Shown here one piece after another: positions 24,821-34,494 of a stretch of DNA of 64,000 nucleotides; positions within the stretch are counted from its first letter, which is position 1; each line of letters opens with the position of its first letter. Where the stretch lies: assembly GCA_958453305.1 (NCBI GenBank), contig CAUDXH010000001.1, positions 122,806 to 186,805 of the forward strand, given 5' to 3'. The position numbers were made by a program, and so were the translations under genes. The notes beneath the pieces were generated by a model. It was not told the DNA's origin. It did not search any database and saw only the letters and a list, made by a program, of their open reading frames with translations. This DNA is from an uncultured Bacteroides sp. GTDB lineage: Bacteria > Bacteroidota > Bacteroidia > Bacteroidales > Bacteroidaceae.

Positions 24821-27448
24821 CTACTTTCCCCTTACAATCCGCTTAATATCATTCAACTTGTTCAGTGCCTCCAGCGGAGTCAGGTTATTCACATCCAAGT
24901 TCAAGATTTCATCACGAATCTGACAAAGCACAGGGTCGTCCAACTGGAAGAAGCTCAGCTGTACCCCATTGCCCGCCTGTTGCTTTGAAGGGGCAGCCTT
25001 ATGCCTCGATGAAATTCCTTCCTGCCGGTTCTCGGCTTCAAGCTGACGGAGGATTTCATCTGCACGCTTCACAATGGTTTTCGGCATACCTGCCATCTTT
25101 GCCACATGAATACCAAATGAGTGTTCACTGCCTCCCCGTTCCAGTTTTCTCAAGAAGATCACTTTATTATCAACCTCTTTTACTGAAACATTATAGTTCT
25201 TGATACGAGAGAACTGCCCTTCCATATCGTTCAGTTCATGGTAATGGGTAGCAAAAAGTGTACGCGCACGGGCTTTTTTATGCTCATGGATATGCTCTAC
25301 GATTGCCCAAGCAATGGAGATACCATCGTAGGTAGAGGTACCACGTCCCAGCTCATCGAACAATACCAGACTGCGCGGTGAAAGGTTATTCAAGATATCG
25401 GCAGCTTCATTCATCTCAACCATGAAAGTAGATTCGCCCACCGAGATATTATCGCTCGCCCCTACTCGGGTAAAAATCTTGTCAACCAAGCCGATGTGCG
25501 CACTCTCTGCCGGAACAAAACACCCTACTTGAGCCAACAAGGTAATCAGGGCTGTCTGCCGGAGTAAAGCCGATTTACCGGCCATATTCGGACCGGTAAT
25601 GATAATAATCTGCTGCTCTTCCGTATCCAGATAGACATCATTGGCAATATAACGCTCGCCCAGCGGAAGCTGCTTTTCAATGACCGGATGACGTCCCTGG
25701 CGGATATCCATCACATCATCGTCGGATACCACCGGACGGATGTATTTATTGGTCCTTGCCACATTGGCAAACGACAACAGACAATCTAAGCGAGCTATCT
25801 GGGTCGCATTAATCTGAATGGCAGGAATAAAATCAGAAAGTGCCAGGACCAAGTCGTTATACAACCGTGTTTCAAGCACTAAAATCTTTTCTTCCGCACC
25901 TAAAATCTTTTCTTCGTATTCTTTCAGTTCTTGAGTAATATAACGCTCGGCATTCACCAGCGTCTGCTTGCGGATCCATTCGGCAGGCACCTTGTCTTTG
26001 TGCGCATTGCGCACTTCAATGTAATAACCGAATACATTGTTGTAAGCAATCTTCAAGCTCGGTATGCCGGTCAGTTCGCTTTCGCGCTGTTGAATCTGCA
26101 GCAAATAGTCTTTTCCTGAGTAAGCAATCCGGCGTAATTCGTCCAGTTCATCACTCACCCCTTCGGCTATCACGCCGCCCTTATTAATCAGCAGCGGCGG
26201 ATCGTTCTTGATTTCCTTGGCAATGCGGTCACGGATTGATGCACACAGGTTCAGTTGTTCTCCTATCCGGCGAAGGCTTTCATTATCAGCATTCAGACAG
26301 GCATTCTTTATCGGCTCAATGGCTTGCAATGCCACCTTCAGCTGTACCACCTCACGGGGCGAAATACGGCCTACGGCTGCCTTTGAAACAATTCGCTCCA
26401 GGTCACCGATACGATGCAGCTGCTCTTCTATGAAATCTTTAAAATCGGGTTCACGGAAGAAATATTCCACCACATCCAGTCGCTCATTAATCGGCTTCAC
26501 ATCTTTCAACGGGAATACCAGCCAGCGTTTGAGCAGACGCGCTCCCATCGGACTGATGGTGTGGTCAATCACATCCAGCAAGCTGGTACCACCTTCATTC
26601 ATACTGGCTATCAGTTCCAGACTTCGCACCGTAAATTTGTCGAGACGTACATAACGGTCTTCTTCAATGCGCGAAAGTGAAGTGATATGACTTATCTGAT
26701 AATGTTGCGTCATATCAAGGTATTGCAATATGGCTCCTGAAGCCACAACCCCGTTTTTCAGATGTTCTACTCCAAACCCTTTCAGATTCTTTGTCTCAAA
26801 ATGCTTTAACAGCCTTTCACGGGCAGAAGTTTCAGTGAACACCCAGTCTTCAAGTTCAAAAGTAAAGAACTTACTTCCGAAATTTCCTTCAAACATGCCG
26901 CGCTTTCCCCGCTCGAAAAGCACCTCCTTCGGAGCAAAGTTATTCAGCAACTTATCCACGTAATCAAACGGTCCTTCGGCGGTCATAAACTCACCGGTAG
27001 AAATATCAAGGAAAGCCACCCCACAAGCCGATTTTCCGAAGTGAACCGCTGCAAGGAAGTTATTTTCTTTATAAGAGAGAACGTTATCGTTAATCGCCAC
27101 ACCCGGAGTAACCAGCTCAGTAATACCTCGTTTTACTAATTTCTTGGTGGCTTTCGGATCTTCCAACTGGTCGCAAATGGCAACACGGCGTCCGGCTCGT
27201 ATTAGTTTGGGGAGATACGTATCAAGCGCATGGTGTGGAAAACCAGCCATCTCAACCGTCTTGCTCTGTCCGTTCGCACGTTTGGTCAGTGTAATTCCCA
27301 GAATTTCAGATGCTGCAACTGCATCTTCTGAATAAGTCTCATAAAAGTCGCCGCACCGGAAAAGCATAATTGCATCCGGATGCTTCGCCTTTAACTCGAA
27401 ATATTGTTTCATCATGGGGGTTAACACTACTTCATTATCTTTTGCCAC
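24821..27448 (-). CDS. mutS: DNA mismatch repair protein MutS
   Basis: An 875-residue MutS. The mismatch-wedge Phe-X-Glu is Phe35-Tyr36-Glu37 (RCGDFYETYS). The C-terminal ATPase has Walker A GPNMAGKSALL, Walker B LVLFDELGRGTS and the dimer-interface ATHYHEL. It recognises base mismatches and recruits MutL. The start is a GTG (27446-27448), supported by AAAGGA about 8 nt upstream, an unusual Shine-Dalgarno-like sequence for this lineage. A -7 box at 27573 leaves a leader of about 120 nt with paired segments. Confidence 0.98.
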   Translation of the reverse strand: MAKDNEVVLTPMMKQYFELKAKHPDAIMLFRCGDFYETYSEDAVAASEILGITLTKRANGQSKTVEMAGFPHHALDTYLPKLIRAGRRVAICDQLEDPKATKKLVKRGITELVTPGVAINDNVLSYKENNFLAAVHFGKSACGVAFLDISTGEFMTAEGPFDYVDKLLNNFAPKEVLFERGKRGMFEGNFGSKFFTFELEDWVFTETSARERLLKHFETKNLKGFGVEHLKNGVVASGAILQYLDMTQHYQISHITSLSRIEEDRYVRLDKFTVRSLELIASMNEGGTSLLDVIDHTISPMGARLLKRWLVFPLKDVKPINERLDVVEYFFREPDFKDFIEEQLHRIGDLERIVSKAAVGRISPREVVQLKVALQAIEPIKNACLNADNESLRRIGEQLNLCASIRDRIAKEIKNDPPLLINKGGVIAEGVSDELDELRRIAYSGKDYLLQIQQRESELTGIPSLKIAYNNVFGYYIEVRNAHKDKVPAEWIRKQTLVNAERYITQELKEYEEKILGAEEKILVLETRLYNDLVLALSDFIPAIQINATQIARLDCLLSFANVARTNKYIRPVVSDDDVMDIRQGRHPVIEKQLPLGERYIANDVYLDTEEQQIIIITGPNMAGKSALLRQTALITLLAQVGCFVPAESAHIGLVDKIFTRVGASDNISVGESTFMVEMNEAADILNNLSPRSLVLFDELGRGTSTYDGISIAWAIVEHIHEHKKARARTLFATHYHELNDMEGQFSRIKNYNVSVKEVDNKVIFLRKLERGGSEHSFGIHVAKMAGMPKTIVKRADEILRQLEAENRQEGISSRHKAAPSKQQAGNGVQLSFFQLDDPVLCQIRDEILNLDVNNLTPLEALNKLNDIKRIVRGK

Positions 27449-27492
27449 AGCCAGTCCTTTCTTTTTTAGTTTATACTATCCGCCTCCCTAGT

Positions 27493-27536
27493 GAAGGCTT
27501 CATCACAGAACATATCAGGTAGTTCACGGTGCCTTC
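27493..27536 (-). other. Structured mutS leader
   Basis: In the mutS 5' untranslated region GAAGGC (27493-27498) can pair with GCCTTC (27531-27536), with an inner GAAC/GTTC pair (27508-27511 and 27522-27525). No known riboswitch class is recognised. Confidence 0.35.
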
Positions 27537-27572
27537 TATGAACAAGCGGAAAAACGTTCTGTTTTAACAAGG

Positions 27573-27580
27573 CAAAGATA
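27573..27580 (-). promoter_or_regulatory. -7 box of mutS promoter
   Basis: TATCTTTG on the minus strand, about 125 bp upstream of the mutS GTG. Confidence 0.55.
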
Positions 27581-27625
27581 CGCTTTTTATAATGATTACC
27601 CGACTGCCGTCTCCCGGAAATTTCT

Positions 27626-27633
27626 TAAGTTTG
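27626..27633 (+). promoter_or_regulatory. -7 box of flavin reductase gene
   Basis: TAAGTTTG on the plus strand, 27 bp upstream of the ATG at 27661, which supports that start over an upstream in-frame ATG at 27592. Confidence 0.55.
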
Positions 27634-27660
27634 TGGAATAATTCGCTAAACAAAAACAAG

Positions 27661-28170
27661 ATGAGAGAAATTCAAGTATCCGAATTAAAGGATAACCTGT
27701 TTCATGCCATCGGCACGGAATGGATGTTAGTTACTGCCGGAAATGCAGAAAAATTTAATACGATGACAGCCAGTTGGGGAGGTACAGGTATTTTATGGGG
27801 AAAACCTGTTGCCTTTGTTTTTATCCGTCCCGAACGCTATACGTATGAGTTTATAGAAAAAGGGGAAACGCTTACCCTCAGTTTTCTGGGTGAAGAAAAC
27901 AAAGCCATTCACAAAGTGTGCGGCTCAAAATCAGGACGTGATACCGATAAGGTAGCTGAAAGCGGATTAAAACCGTTCACCACTCCCGACGGAAATATTG
28001 CTTACGAACAGGCACGTCTGATATTGGAATGCAAAAAACTATATGCAGATATGATCCGTCCGGAATTATTCCTCGACGCTTCACTCGTTAACCGATGGTA
28101 TGGGGAAGGACACGGTAATTTCCACAAGATGTATATTGTGGAAATACAACATGTGTGGGTGAAAGAATAA
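27661..28170 (+). CDS. Flavin reductase family protein (FMN-binding split barrel)
   Basis: A 169-residue protein of the flavin-reductase-like FMN-binding fold: NTMTASWGGTGILWGKPVAFVFI and RPERYTYEFIEKGETLTLSF are typical. Such proteins use NAD(P)H to reduce flavins or bind FMN as an oxidoreductase; the partner is unknown. The reading frame extends upstream to 27592, but that start lies before the -7 box, so 27661 is used. It is divergent from mutS and ends in a perfect hairpin shared with the DUF389 gene. Confidence 0.9.
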   Translation: MREIQVSELKDNLFHAIGTEWMLVTAGNAEKFNTMTASWGGTGILWGKPVAFVFIRPERYTYEFIEKGETLTLSFLGEENKAIHKVCGSKSGRDTDKVAESGLKPFTTPDGNIAYEQARLILECKKLYADMIRPELFLDASLVNRWYGEGHGNFHKMYIVEIQHVWVKE

Positions 28171-28205
28171 CCCCTTTTACACAATTTCTTGAAACATTTC
28201 ATACA

Positions 28206-28256
28206 AGAGACCTTCTGCCGGTCAGATATGCTTTTTCTGACCGGCAGAAGGTCTCT
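28206..28256. terminator. Perfect 20-bp bidirectional hairpin
   Basis: Arms 28206-28225 and 28237-28256 are exact inverse repeats with an 11-nt loop, between the convergent flavin reductase and DUF389 genes. T-tracts are short on both sides. Confidence 0.85.
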
Positions 28257-28277
28257 TTATCAAATCTGTTTAAAGTT

Positions 28278-29636
28278 TTACTCAATGATCAGTCTCAGCT
28301 TGTCGGTAGCCGTACGTGCCTTCAACCATTCTGCAATTTTCTTTTCTTCTTGCTCCGAAGGCTGCTTGCGGCAACTCACAATAGCAAAAGTAAGTGTATC
28401 TACCTGAGCACTATCTACCGTCAGCTGCAGGCTCTTGGATACGGAAATGGTTCTTATTTCCGGGAAAAGGACTTTCATTTCCTGCCCCATTTTCTCATTG
28501 ACCAAATTCGAACCACTAAATAGGGCTAATGCCTGACGAAGTGAATCCAGCTCTTCTCTCTGTGATAAAAGCTGCTGCTCACTATTCTTATAAAAGTCTT
28601 CCATCACCAGCGACTTGATGTTGCTGATGTCCGTCAGTCCGTTATTTCCTACTCCCTGGAAAACAGTCAGTTTCGTTTTTTCCAAATGATAGGCCGATAA
28701 TTTTTCACGCGCCGCCATGATTTGGTTTTCGGGGATTTCTTTTCCCACCAGAACCACCTTGATTTCACGTTTATCATACGAAATATCCCGACTCAATACT
28801 TGCGATTCGGGAAACTGTAGCTCGGAAGTAATGAAGCGGTTTGCCGCACTCTGATAAAAAGTTTCACGAACAATATTATAGGTAAGATAAATAGCCGGAC
28901 ACATCGTGGCAAGCGCAATGCCGATAATATAGTTTTTCACCATCTTTTCACGGGCTTTATCCACAAACTCCTTACGCTGGAAATGCATGACCCGCACCCC
29001 GATGAAGGTGGCAAGGCTGATAAAGACTGAATTGATGAAATACAAATAAAAGGCACCCAGAAAATAAAGCAAATTTCCCGTAGCGAGCCCGAATCCTGCC
29101 GTACAGAGCGGCGGCATCAAGGCAGTAGCAATGGCAACACCTGGTATGACGTTTCCTTTTTCCTTGGTTGACAAAGCGACGATTCCTGCCAGTCCACCCA
29201 CCAGCGCAATAAATACATCATAAATGGTAGGAGAAGTACGCGCCAGCAACTCCGACTGGACTTCATCAAGCGGAGTAAAGGAGAAATAAACAGTTGCCGT
29301 AGTCACACTGAACAGAGTCGCTACCAGATAGCTTTTCAGCGAACGTTTCATCAACTCAAAGTCGTTCAGTCCCACAGAAAGTCCTACCCCCATGATAGGT
29401 CCCATCAGCGGAGAAATCAACATAGCTCCAATAATCACTGCCGTAGAGTTGACATTCAGCCCCAGAGAGGCAATAAAAGTGGCAAAAATAAGAACCCACA
29501 AGTTTGTTCCTTTAAACTCTACCCCATTGCGGATTGACTCAACGGTGATTTGCTCATCCTCTTTGCTGCGGTTTAAATCAAGATATTCATCGAAGAATTT
29601 CTTCAGCAAAAATTTTCTGTTCTTTTTTAATTCCAT
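28278..29636 (-). CDS. DUF389 membrane protein (TIGR00341-like)
   Basis: A 452-residue protein. After a short charged N-terminus it has about six membrane helices between residues 45 and 260, including the conserved NSTAVIIGAMLISPLMGPIMG and GIATALMPPLCTAG-type segments, then a soluble C-terminal domain (about 275-452) with coiled-coil-like EQQLLSQREELDSLRQAL. The function of DUF389 proteins is unknown. It is adjacent to the flippase on the same strand, with a 71-bp gap. Confidence 0.9.
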   Translation of the reverse strand: MELKKNRKFLLKKFFDEYLDLNRSKEDEQITVESIRNGVEFKGTNLWVLIFATFIASLGLNVNSTAVIIGAMLISPLMGPIMGVGLSVGLNDFELMKRSLKSYLVATLFSVTTATVYFSFTPLDEVQSELLARTSPTIYDVFIALVGGLAGIVALSTKEKGNVIPGVAIATALMPPLCTAGFGLATGNLLYFLGAFYLYFINSVFISLATFIGVRVMHFQRKEFVDKAREKMVKNYIIGIALATMCPAIYLTYNIVRETFYQSAANRFITSELQFPESQVLSRDISYDKREIKVVLVGKEIPENQIMAAREKLSAYHLEKTKLTVFQGVGNNGLTDISNIKSLVMEDFYKNSEQQLLSQREELDSLRQALALFSGSNLVNEKMGQEMKVLFPEIRTISVSKSLQLTVDSAQVDTLTFAIVSCRKQPSEQEEKKIAEWLKARTATDKLRLIIE

Positions 29637-29707
29637 ACATTCCAGTTTTTATCGTACTCTTTTTTTTGATATGCACTCACTCATACGGCACAGAGAATAC
29701 AGTTCTT

Positions 29708-31198
29708 CTATTTCACAAACCGGCTGATTACCGGAATGCTTTTCAAAGGCAAATCTCTCTTTATAATAAAAGCAACAAAAATCAAGATTAACAGCGTATG
29801 ATAAAGCAAACGCAAGATGACATGCTGCACGCTGACTACCTCGGAAAGAACAAACAGTACGGCTGCCAGAACCAGATAGACAGCCATGTCTTTCAACGGA
29901 TAGATTACCGGATATTTCTTCTGCCCGATGACATACGAAAGCAGCGTTATCACTCCATATCCTGCGACTGATGCCCATGCTGAAGCTACGTAGCCATAAA
30001 GGGGAACCAGCCATATATTTAATACCAAAATCACCGCACAGCCGATGAGCGAGAAGTAAGCTCCCCAGCGGGTTTCATCGGTCAGTTTATACCAGAATGA
30101 AAGATTGAAATAAATACCCTTAAATATTTCGGCACCCATCACGATGGCTACCACACTCAGCCCTTCCCAATAATCACTTGCCACCATGAATTTCAGTATA
30201 TCCATATAGCCCATAACGGTCAGAAAAGCCAAGAGAGAAAAGATAAAGAAGTATTTCATGGCCGCCGCATAGACTTTACGGTTGTCGGCTTCTTTATTTT
30301 TTCCGAATACAAACGGCTCATAAGCATAACGGAAAGCCTGGGTAAACATCGCCATCACAAGTGCCACTTTACTGGTAGCACTGTAGATACCCAGCTGCAC
30401 CAAGCCTTCCTGCCGGTCATCGAACAGAAACGGATAAATCATCTTATCAACCGTCTGGTTTAAGATACCCACCAAGCCGAATATCAATATCGGGAAGGAA
30501 TAAGCCACCATCCGCTTGATAAGCTGCCAGTCGGCACGGTAAGAAAATCCCTTCAGTTCAGGAATAAAGAAAAATAACTGGATAACAGACATTATCAGGT
30601 TTGAAACAAAGATATACCCCACCAGATAATCCGGATGATAGAACCAAGAAACCGTTTCGGGAGCATGTACGTAAAGCCACGGACAAAGCAACAGGAAAAA
30701 GAGATTCAGACAGATATTCCCGATGATGTTCAACATCTTAATAGCTGCAAACTTAACCGGACGCTTCTTGTAGCGGAGATAGGCAAATGGAACGCACTGA
30801 AAGGAATCAAGCGCTACCACCAGTATCATCATACCCACATAGTCTGCATGGTCAGGATATTCCAGGAAGGAAGCAATGGGACGAAGGAAAGTCATCCCCA
30901 AAATGACAAATAAAAGCGAAAGCCCTCCTACAAACAGAAGGGTATTGGCATATACCTTCTCCGGATTTTCGTCCGACTTATTGGCAAACCGGAAAAAGCC
31001 GGTTTCCATGCCGAAGGTAAGCAGTACCAAGATTAACGCAGTATAAGCATAGACATTGGAAACGACACCGTATCCTCCGGAAGATGCCGGAAGAACTGCC
31101 GTATAAAGAGGAACAAGCAAGTAGTTCAAAAAACGCCCTACAATACTGCTCATTCCGTAGATAGCGGTATCTTTAGCCAAAGATTTCAGTTCAGCCAT
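29708..31198 (-). CDS. Polysaccharide/lipid-linked oligosaccharide flippase (MOP superfamily)
   Basis: A 496-residue protein with 12-14 predicted membrane helices, starting LAKDTAIYGMSSIVGRFLNYLL, which is typical of Wzx-type flippases (Polysacc_synt family) with a C-terminal polysaccharide-synthesis domain. It should flip an undecaprenyl-linked glycan across the inner membrane. No glycosyltransferases surround it, so it may be one of the stand-alone Bacteroidetes members whose substrate is unknown. It follows ruvB on the same strand, separated by a repeat-filled 88-bp gap. Confidence 0.9.
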   Translation of the reverse strand: MAELKSLAKDTAIYGMSSIVGRFLNYLLVPLYTAVLPASSGGYGVVSNVYAYTALILVLLTFGMETGFFRFANKSDENPEKVYANTLLFVGGLSLLFVILGMTFLRPIASFLEYPDHADYVGMMILVVALDSFQCVPFAYLRYKKRPVKFAAIKMLNIIGNICLNLFFLLLCPWLYVHAPETVSWFYHPDYLVGYIFVSNLIMSVIQLFFFIPELKGFSYRADWQLIKRMVAYSFPILIFGLVGILNQTVDKMIYPFLFDDRQEGLVQLGIYSATSKVALVMAMFTQAFRYAYEPFVFGKNKEADNRKVYAAAMKYFFIFSLLAFLTVMGYMDILKFMVASDYWEGLSVVAIVMGAEIFKGIYFNLSFWYKLTDETRWGAYFSLIGCAVILVLNIWLVPLYGYVASAWASVAGYGVITLLSYVIGQKKYPVIYPLKDMAVYLVLAAVLFVLSEVVSVQHVILRLLYHTLLILIFVAFIIKRDLPLKSIPVISRFVK

Positions 31199-31204
31199 GT
31201 AATT

Positions 31205-31286
31205 TGAATTTATAAGTTGATACGTTTTTTTGAGTTCTTAAGTTTGCAAGCCAATTTTCAACTCAAGAACTTACAAACTCAACAAC
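31205..31286 (-). repeat. AAGTTCTTGAGTT inverted low-complexity repeat (copy 4)
   Basis: The gap between ruvB and the flippase contains TTGAGTTCTTAAGTTTG and, inverted, AACTCAAGAACTTACAAACT, so it can fold into a long imperfect hairpin. The half nearest the flippase ATG reads AACTTAAGAACTCAA in the sense strand. Confidence 0.65.
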
Positions 31287-32315
31287 TTAATCAAATAAAG
31301 TCTTATTGCTGCTGTAAAGACTCCTTCCCAGATGCTTGTAAGCCAGTTCGGTCACTTCACGCCCGCGAGGAGTTCGTTTCAAGAACCCTTCTTTGATGAG
31401 GAAAGGTTCATAAACCTCCTCCAGCGTACCGGGGTCTTCACCTAACGCTGTTGCAATGGTGGTCAGCCCTACAGGTCCTCCCTTGAATTTATCAATAATG
31501 GTACAAAGTATCTTATTATCTATTTCATCCAGTCCATAGCGGTCTATATTCAAAGCCTCAAGAGCATAACGGGCTATCTCTACATTAATACGTCCTGACC
31601 CTTTCACTTGAGCAAAATCGCGTACACGACGAAGCAGCGCATTGGCTATACGCGGCGTACCCCGGCTACGGGAAGCGATTTCACCAGCCGCATCTACATC
31701 GCAAGGCACATTTAATATTTTTGCAGAGCGGAGAATAATACGCGATAATACAGTATCATCATAATATTCCAGATGCAAATTGATTCCGAAACGGGCACGC
31801 AACGGGGCGGTCAACAGTCCGCTCCGGGTGGTAGCTCCGACCAAGGTGAACGGATTCAGGTCTATCTGTATGCTTCGCGCTGACGGACCTTTATCAATCA
31901 TAATATCAATACGATAATCCTCCATCGCTGAATATAGATACTCTTCAACGACCGGACTCAGGCGATGAATTTCATCAATAAACAAGACATCATTCGGCTC
32001 CAGACTGGTCAATACTCCTGCCAAATCGCCCGGCTTGTCAAGTACCGGACCAGAAGTAACTTTAAACCCCACTCCTAACTCATTGGCAATGATGTTACTC
32101 AGAGTGGTTTTACCCAACCCGGGAGGTCCATGAAGCAACACATGGTCAAGCGCCTCCGCACGTAAACGCGCTGCCTTTACGAAAATACGCAGGTTATCTA
32201 CCACTTTGTCCTGCCCGCTGAAATCTTCAAACTGAAGCGGACGGAGCGCATTTTCAAAGTCACGTTCCTTACTGGTCGGCTTATAGTCACGTATGTCAAA
32301 CTGTTCTTCCATCAT
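31287..32315 (-). CDS. ruvB: Holliday junction branch migration helicase RuvB
   Basis: A 342-residue AAA+ motor that with RuvA drives Holliday-junction branch migration. Walker A is HGPPGLGKTTLS, Walker B LFIDEIHRL, sensor 1 LVGATTRSG and the arginine-finger region RFGINLHLEYY, with a winged-helix C-terminus ending FLKRTPRGREVTELAY. I use the ATG pair at 32310-32315 (MMEEQFDIRD), because an upstream in-frame ATG at 32339 lies on the far side of the -7 box (32320-32327). That box is so close that the mRNA may be leaderless. Confidence 0.97.
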   Translation of the reverse strand: MMEEQFDIRDYKPTSKERDFENALRPLQFEDFSGQDKVVDNLRIFVKAARLRAEALDHVLLHGPPGLGKTTLSNIIANELGVGFKVTSGPVLDKPGDLAGVLTSLEPNDVLFIDEIHRLSPVVEEYLYSAMEDYRIDIMIDKGPSARSIQIDLNPFTLVGATTRSGLLTAPLRARFGINLHLEYYDDTVLSRIILRSAKILNVPCDVDAAGEIASRSRGTPRIANALLRRVRDFAQVKGSGRINVEIARYALEALNIDRYGLDEIDNKILCTIIDKFKGGPVGLTTIATALGEDPGTLEEVYEPFLIKEGFLKRTPRGREVTELAYKHLGRSLYSSNKTLFD

Positions 32316-32319
32316 ACCA

Positions 32320-32327
32320 CAAAAGTA
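32320..32327 (-). promoter_or_regulatory. -7 box of ruvB promoter
   Basis: TACTTTTG on the minus strand ends only 4-7 bp before the ruvB start codons. Confidence 0.6.
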
Positions 32328-32389
32328 CAAATTATTCATGAAGAATAGGGAATGCGAAGTTTAATTATTCATCCTTCACGTAAAAAGAC

Positions 32390-32397
32390 TATCTTTG
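32390..32397 (+). promoter_or_regulatory. -7 box of EFR1 ferredoxin gene
   Basis: TATCTTTG on the plus strand, 31 bp upstream of the ATG, divergent from ruvB. Confidence 0.6.
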
Positions 32398-32428
32398 CTT
32401 ATGAGAATCATGAATTTTACATTGACTT

Positions 32429-33277
32429 ATGAAAGAATATGACACTACCCACCTCGTCTTTTTCTCTCCTACTCATACATCGGCTAAAATAGCACGGGCT
32501 GTAGGCGAAGGTATTGGAATGGGGCGACGGATGGAAACGGATTTAACTTTAGATGAATCTGCCGACCCCATTGAAATAACAAACGCATTGACCGTGATAG
32601 CTGTACCGGTTTACGGAGGGCGGGTTGCCTCTGTTGCCTTAAAACGCATCAAAAGACTGAAGGGGAACAATGCACCGGCTATCTTGATTGCCGTTTACGG
32701 CAACCGCGATTATGAAGATGCCTTGATTGAATTACGAGATACAGCTGTAGAGCTCGGATTTACTCCTTTATCAGCCGGAGCTTTCATCGGAGAACACAGC
32801 TATAGCACGGCAAGCATGCCGATAGCTGCAGGACGCCCTGATGCTTCCGACCTGCAGATTGCTTTTCAGTTCGGACAAGACAGCCTGAAAAAACTGAAAG
32901 AAAAAACCACAATTCCTTCACCCGAATTGCAGGCTACCTGCAAGCTAAAGTCTTTGGATGATAAATTGTCTATCCTGTTCAGTTCTTTTTTCATAAAAGG
33001 AACCTCCCCCTATAAAATCATTCAGGCAGGAAAACCGGCTTGTCCGGTTTGCACCGAAACTTGTTTCGTGTGTGGCGAATGTGTAGAAGTATGCCCTACC
33101 CATGCCATTTCCATCAGCAAAGACGGTTCACAAATAGAAACCGATATAAACCGCTGTATAAAGTGCTGTGCCTGTGTAAAAGAATGCCCGAATGAAGCAC
33201 GTGTCTTCCATACTCCATTTGCGGCTATCTTACACGAAAAGTTTAATACCCGACGTGAACCCGAATTATTCTTTTAA
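32429..33277 (+). CDS. EFR1-type protein: flavodoxin-like domain plus two [4Fe-4S] clusters
   Basis: A 282-residue protein. The N-terminal flavodoxin-like half has the FMN phosphate loop FFSPTHTSAKIA and AVPVYGGRVASVALKR. The C-terminal part carries two cluster motifs, CFVCGECVEVCP and CIKCCACVKECP, plus extra cysteines at CPVCTETC. It should shuttle electrons in an anaerobic redox reaction; the partner is unknown. It lies 20 nt before mnmA on the same strand and probably shares its transcript. Confidence 0.9.
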   Translation: MKEYDTTHLVFFSPTHTSAKIARAVGEGIGMGRRMETDLTLDESADPIEITNALTVIAVPVYGGRVASVALKRIKRLKGNNAPAILIAVYGNRDYEDALIELRDTAVELGFTPLSAGAFIGEHSYSTASMPIAAGRPDASDLQIAFQFGQDSLKKLKEKTTIPSPELQATCKLKSLDDKLSILFSSFFIKGTSPYKIIQAGKPACPVCTETCFVCGECVEVCPTHAISISKDGSQIETDINRCIKCCACVKECPNEARVFHTPFAAILHEKFNTRREPELFF

Positions 33278-33297
33278 TAAATCGATATATAAAAAAT

Positions 33298-34431
33298 ATG
33301 CAAGATAAACAACATCGAGTTTTGGTGGGCATGAGTGGAGGAATAGACAGCTCTGCCGTATGCATCATGTTACAGGAACAGGGATATGAAGTGGTGGGAG
33401 TAACCATGCGTACCTGGGACATACCTTCACATTTTTCTTCTCCCTCGCAGGAGCAGCCAGATGAGGTGATGGAAGCACAGGCACTGGCAGCACGCCTCGG
33501 TATCGAGCACCATGTGGCTGATGTACGTGAAGAGTTCCGCAAGGTTATTGTTCAGTATTTCATCGATGAATATATGCATGGACGCACTCCAAATCCCTGC
33601 GTTATGTGTAACCCCTTGTTTAAAGAAAGAATTCTCTGCGAGTGGGCTGACCGGACAAACTGCGCCTGGATTGCCACGGGCCATTATTGCCGGCTGGAAG
33701 ACCGCAACGGATACCGCTATATCATTACCGGAGATGACCCTGCCAAAGACCAGTCGTATTTCCTTTGGAAGCTTCCGCAGGATATCTTAAAAAGGATGCT
33801 GTTCCCGCTTGGCGGAATGACAAAAACAGAAGTACGTGCGTACTTAGCATCAAAAGGATTTGAAGCCAAAGCAAAGGGAGGTGAAAGCATGGAAATCTGC
33901 TTTATCGATAAAGATTACCGCCTCTTCCTCAAAGAACATTGTCCCGATATTGATGAACAGATTGGTCCCGGATGGTTTGTTGATAGTAAGGGAGTCAAGT
34001 TAGGGCAGCATAAGGGATTTGCCTATTATACCATCGGACAACGCAAAGGGTTAGAAATAGCCTTGGGAAAGCCGGCTTATGTTTTAAAAATTAATCCGGC
34101 TAAAAATACAGTCATGCTGGGAGATGCGCAAATGCTCTTAAGTGAATATATGCTGGTAGAAGATGTGAATGTCATCAACCGGGAGGAACTGTTTTCTTGC
34201 CCGTCGCTGTCTGTACGCATCCGTTATCGCAGCCGCCCTATCCCTTGTAAAGTGGCAGAACTCTCTGACGGACGTCTCTTGGTTAAGTTTGCCGAAGAAG
34301 CTTCGGCTATCACGCCGGGACAGTCTGCTGTGTTTTATGACGGGAACCGGGTTTTAGGAGGAGCTTTTATTGCTTTCCAACAAGGGGTAAAAAAATTAGC
34401 CACTGAAAATCAAGATAAATTTCCCGGATAA
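33298..34431 (+). CDS. mnmA: tRNA 2-thiouridylase MnmA
   Basis: A 377-residue MnmA that forms 2-thiouridine at U34 of tRNA-Lys, -Glu and -Gln. The PP-loop SGGIDS is at residues 13-18. The catalytic cysteines are Cys101 (TPNPCVMC) and Cys201 (SMEICFID), both present. The middle and C-terminal domains are complete (VDSKGVKLGQHKGFAYYTIG). It follows the EFR1 ferredoxin gene, which could in principle help supply electrons for sulfur transfer (inference). A tRNA-Gln(TTG) gene, a substrate, is at 49734. Confidence 0.97.
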   Translation: MQDKQHRVLVGMSGGIDSSAVCIMLQEQGYEVVGVTMRTWDIPSHFSSPSQEQPDEVMEAQALAARLGIEHHVADVREEFRKVIVQYFIDEYMHGRTPNPCVMCNPLFKERILCEWADRTNCAWIATGHYCRLEDRNGYRYIITGDDPAKDQSYFLWKLPQDILKRMLFPLGGMTKTEVRAYLASKGFEAKAKGGESMEICFIDKDYRLFLKEHCPDIDEQIGPGWFVDSKGVKLGQHKGFAYYTIGQRKGLEIALGKPAYVLKINPAKNTVMLGDAQMLLSEYMLVEDVNVINREELFSCPSLSVRIRYRSRPIPCKVAELSDGRLLVKFAEEASAITPGQSAVFYDGNRVLGGAFIAFQQGVKKLATENQDKFPG

Positions 34432-34494
34432 AAAAACAGCTTCTGATGTCATATTCAAGTCTGGCAAGGCTATTGTCAAGACATAGAAAAAAAC

